A DNA stretch of 12,258 nt from Paraglomus occultum (lineage: Eukaryota; Glomeromycota; Glomeromycetes; Paraglomerales; Paraglomeraceae): positions 1 through 12,258 of the forward strand of contig CAJVPJ010001108.1 in the NCBI GenBank assembly GCA_910592205.1. The letters are read 5' to 3'. Made by a program: the position numbers and the translations under genes. Below the pieces are notes generated by a model. The model was not told where the DNA came from, ran no database searches, and saw only the letters and a program-made list of their open reading frames with translations. Below are positions 9,358 through 12,258 of the stretch, one piece after another; position 1 is the first letter of the stretch; each line of letters starts with the position of its first letter.

Positions 9358-9505
9358 AGGCAGAGTGCAATACGTTGTGAGCAATAAATATCCAAGTGCT
9401 ATTAACTTTTTTGACATCTGATATAATTTATTTCATATAAGCCGAAATATTACGCAAAGTAAAATAAGCTTGTCAAAAACGTTTATCTAATAGTTGCAAA
9501 CACTA
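9224..9505 (+). repeat. Inverted repeat, right arm
   Basis: Partner of 7126-7404: kinase C-terminal coding relic (9224-9357) followed by the matching 3' flank. Similarity in the flank is patchy, except for a perfect 39-bp block at 9445-9483 and a GCAAACACTA match at the end. Beyond 9505 I see no alignment. No target-site duplication or terminal repeat marks it as a transposon. Confidence 0.88.
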
Positions 9506-10048
9506 AATTTCTGTTACAAATGATCGTGTTCATCAACATATTTAGACGAGACGCAAAGTTTGTGATAAATTTCCATAATTTTTCGCAGAATATTGATAAC
9601 AAATTTCTTCAGTTAAACATCGATAGTGATTGGGAAAGAGGGATACGGTGTAATCTGTGAGGGATGAACATAGTTAATTTGAGCAAATATAAGCTAAGCA
9701 AATGATTGTTGTGATACCACATTTATCAACGAGGAAAACGTACATCTTAGCAATTCTTGCGCGTCAGTGCCAAATCACGGCGAGTATTTATACCTTATAA
9801 ACAACGTTACAAGAAATTGTCTTTCTGTCATAGATAGATAGGGGAGAAAAAAACTCCTCAGGGATCAATACGAACGCAGCAAAGCCGAACACTAGTTAAC
9901 TTGTCGAAACTAACGTCTGGAAATATTCTGCGCACCTAGAGCGGCACTCATAACGATCACTTCCGTTTCTTCTCGTTTACGTTATTCCGCTCATTCTGGC
10001 TCTGTTCACCATCCCAAACAAAACGTCGGTGCATGAGCCTCATCGAGC

Positions 10049-10261
10049 ATGAATGGACCCGACACGACTCACGCAGACGCTATAACTGACCTATCGAAAC
10101 ATGATCCTGTGTACAGAATCAACAAGCACAATATTATTAATACCAATAGTGTTATTATTATGGCCGCTTCTCAACATAAACATACTGCCGTCATTCTTGG
10201 CTGTGTAATAGCTGTTGCACCATATTTCGTAAAGCCAGCATCCAACAGGAATTCTGATTGA
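10049..10261 (+). CDS. Hypothetical small protein with a hydrophobic C-terminal segment
   Basis: Seventy codons, not recognised. Residues 1-37 are polar; then an internal Met (10160-10162) is followed by one hydrophobic stretch, TAVILGCVIAVAPYFV, and a short polar basic tail. This resembles a tail-anchored or small mitochondrial membrane protein in general shape only. If the internal Met is used the product is 33 residues. TATA-like sequence (tataccttataaac) lies about 250 bp upstream. It stands alone in a long gene-poor stretch. A chance ORF is at least as likely. Confidence 0.25.
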   Translation: MNGPDTTHADAITDLSKHDPVYRINKHNIINTNSVIIMAASQHKHTAVILGCVIAVAPYFVKPASNRNSD

Positions 10262-11484
10262 TTTAATAAACCATTAGTATCAGTTAATTCTTCAAATCAC
10301 AACCAGATGAGCAGGAACGATCTACCGATGGAAAATTTGGCCCACTTACGAGTGCATACTCGTTACTTATTTTGCAAAGACTATACTAATGGTTGGTCAG
10401 ACAAAAGTGCCTAACAGGGTTTTTCCATATTAATATGTTCATATTGGTTGATAACGATTACTACTTTGTTCTGTAGCAAGTTCGATTTTTGATCGATTTT
10501 TTATTTTTCCAGAATGGTGCGTTAAAAATGTCTATTATTTGTGCGCCTTAAATGGCCAATTCTACAAGGGTAGTTACTCATCTCATGTTTTGCATTATGA
10601 AACCCCTGAAATGATCGATGGTAAATAAACGCCACTGGAATGATAGTATCAACTCTACATATTGAACGACCATCTAATCTGGGAAAATGATCTCTAATAG
10701 AACGAACACTTTAGCGACAGATTCAAAGGCAATGACGATTTCAACTATTAGATGATTACAGTAAATTATTTTTGCCAAACGATTCACGAGAAGAAGAAGG
10801 ATTATACCAAATGGTGATTCTAAAACCTCACCGCGTGTTCTCTGTCTTCATTTCCTGGCCGGGGAACAGTTGCAGAAGCCGACCCGTACTGCTCTAGTGC
10901 ATGCCATGCGCTACTATTATCAGTGACGTAATCACTAACTTGGCAACAAAGTCAACTTTCACTACGGCATCCATCACTTACTTGACATGGCTTCCTTTGC
11001 ATTTACCGCGCTCTCAGCATCGTCAGGCGATGGATATGTCATGTCAAGGATCGATCAATCATTTACGGCTCGATAGTTCTCAATCGTCTCCCTCGAGTAT
11101 GATAAGGGGAAAGCCATGGCATTTCGTATTATTATGCTATTCAGCAAGCCGTTTAGAATAGACGAGACAAAACAGGACGGACGTAACAGTTTTCTAGAGA
11201 GCTGGCATATTGATCCAGAGGTTAGACGCAGAGTTTTAGAAGATCACTTTCTATTAGATACTCACTGGCTGTAAGGAGAATACGCAAAGGATACCCGCAC
11301 AGGAATTTAGGTAATCAAGGATGTGACGTTCGCTGCCGAATCTAACATGATTTTTCGACTGTTAGGGTTCTAACGGTATTGGTTCGTATGGGGAGAGAGA
11401 GGGCATGTTTATTTGATAATATCTCGTTTCTCTTTTGTAACGCTTCTCAGCATTTTACGAGTCCATATACAACAACAAAAGACG

Positions 11485-11592
11485 ATGCAATTCTCAACAA
11501 CCTTGATATTTAAAGACCCCGGAGGAAACAAGTCTTACATGAGCATCGGAATATGTCCTCAACATATTATTTGGATGCCTGACAGCGGGTAA
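11485..11592 (+). other. 35-codon ORF ending in a splice-donor-like stop
   Basis: The frame runs MQFSTTLIFKDPGGNKSY... to GGG TAA, in which GTAAGC also reads as a good splice donor (from 11589). The frame stays open without an ATG back to about 11372. Splicing to the AG at 11649-11650 (62-nt intron) would add 14 residues before TGA. No family recognised; it may be a first exon or chance. It sits about 230 bp upstream of the second TKL-family gene. Confidence 0.2.
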
Positions 11593-11818
11593 GCACTTGC
11601 TGTTCTGTGCTTGTGCCTCCAAGTTGGAAACGTGCGAAGATGATCGTTAGTATCGTTCGACTTCTCGGGTCAAGTGGGAGAGCTCTATTGGTCTGATAGG
11701 TATTGCATGCTGTGTATGATAACGACGTGCGATAAGAGGCCCGATCGATTGTAACACAATTAAGGGTTGGGCACTTTAATATTTAACTTGAGAAATACGA
11801 TTTTAATCCCAAACAACT

Positions 11819-12258
11819 ATGTCGTTATTTGCTAATAATCCAGCTATTGCCAACTTGGTTGAACACTCCTTGGAAAGCGAAAATGAACAGTTAAGACTGG
11901 AATGGATTCCTTACGAAGAAATCACCAACGTAGCGCCTACTCAAATTGACAACGTTTACTACGCTGGTCGCTATTATTATTGTGGTGAAAATTATTATTC
12001 TACAATAACGCTGGTATTACTTGGAAGTGGCAAAGAATGCATACCAACACTTGGGAGTGAGTTTGCTAGAATATACTCGCTTCCAACACGCAAGTGCAAC
12101 AACAATGACAATAACTTTAGACGATATAAGAAATGGCTTTATTATCGCAACGAACTCATTATTGGATTCACAAAGTCCAATGACGATAACTATTACATGG
12201 TTGCTCATAAAGTCTTTTACCATTATTATTCTCGATATGGCTTCTGCTCCACATGTGG
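11819..12258 (+). CDS. TKL-kinase-family gene, 5' part only, degenerate N-lobe plus Cys ribbon
   Basis: ATG 11819 opens a frame that stays open to the window end (146 codons plus two bases). An in-frame TAA 15 nt upstream makes this the first usable Met. EWIPYEEITNV (28-38) is the standard lead-in to the N-lobe in Rhizophagus-type TKL kinases. The expected glycine loop is replaced by a Tyr-rich stretch, and beta-3 reads TITLVLLG (62-69) with no Lys. IIGFTKSNDDNYYMV (114-128) is a good beta-4/beta-5 match. YGFCSTC (140-146) begins a CxxC ribbon. This order (degenerate N-lobe, then YGxC.xC ribbon) is the same as in the N-terminus of the kinase at 7270-9235 (QKYYLI...YGYGLCLAC), so the two are paralogues. 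A catalytic domain presumably follows outside the window. The first N-lobe alone could not bind ATP normally. Confidence 0.75.
   Translation, partial: MSLFANNPAIANLVEHSLESENEQLRLEWIPYEEITNVAPTQIDNVYYAGRYYYCGENYYSTITLVLLGSGKECIPTLGSEFARIYSLPTRKCNNNDNNFRRYKKWLYYRNELIIGFTKSNDDNYYMVAHKVFYHYYSRYGFCSTC

Larger units (their letters stand above)
9506..11818. other. Long intergenic stretch with only weak small ORFs
   Basis: About 2.3 kb without a confident gene. 9880-11300 is less AT-rich than its flanks. Small frames seen: 47 codons from ATG 9520; 70 codons at 10049-10261 (listed); 86 codons at 10901-11161; and an overlapping frame from ATG 10987 to TAA 11274 broken by a single TAG at 11074-11076, with DKGKAMAFRIIMLFSKPFRI after the stop. 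Another lies at 11485-11592 (listed). None matches a family I know. A spliced gene or a non-coding RNA gene cannot be excluded. Confidence 0.5.

Noticed and set aside
7126-9505. The kinase plus its inverted arms as a transposon
   Set aside because: The arms are the kinase's own 3' end, not terminal repeats; no transposase and no target-site duplication were seen.
10480-10500. GTTCGATTT, resembling a tRNA B box
   Set aside because: No matching A box or cloverleaf upstream; no tRNA gene found in the window.
12057-12120. GTGAGT...TTTAG, a 64-nt candidate intron in the right-edge gene
   Set aside because: Removing it shifts the frame and destroys the IIGFTKSNDDNYYMV and YGFCSTC matches, so the unspliced frame is preferred.

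Overview
The window looks like nuclear DNA of a fungus, most probably an arbuscular mycorrhizal fungus (Glomeromycotina). Genes carry short GT-AG introns (59-180 nt in my models) and intergenic DNA is AT-rich. One gene is fungus-specific (CBP4-like). The kinases have the hallmarks of the expanded Rhizophagus-type tyrosine-kinase-like (TKL) family: a CxxC...CxxC ribbon, a WTxGN linker, an IAPE/KSDIYSFG core and an LPKPxNS tail. Genus is not resolvable by eye.

Layout. 1-1250: no convincing gene; one small GC hairpin and some broken coding-like frames. 1330-1778 (minus): a three-exon CBP4-like cytochrome bc1 assembly factor. 1779-2070: shared divergent promoter. 2071-4032 (plus): a six-exon AVT5/AVT6-type vacuolar amino-acid transporter of 461 aa. 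4033-4920: intergenic with a CGA microsatellite. 4921-5520 (minus): a decayed kinase-like gene of a second, Crinkler-associated type. 5521-7125: nothing recognised. 7270-9235 (minus): a four-exon TKL kinase of 578 aa. 9224-9505 (plus): a diverged inverted copy of that kinase's 3' end and 3' flank. 9506-11818: intergenic with only weak small ORFs. 11819 to the window end (plus): the 5' part of a second TKL-family gene, open at the right edge.

The left third is ordinary housekeeping sequence, the remainder a gene-poor, repeat-prone stretch holding four kinase-related loci in different states. The most unusual object is the TKL gene at 7270-9235. It appears to contain three successive kinase N-lobe modules (two degenerate, the third followed by a complete C-lobe). 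Each module is interrupted by a phase-0 intron at the same place in the helix-C-equivalent region, which suggests growth by exon or module duplication. Its 5' end abuts an inverted copy of its own 3' end, so it may be 5'-truncated, and any transcript starting far enough upstream could fold back on itself. The right-edge gene shows what the missing N-terminus may have looked like.
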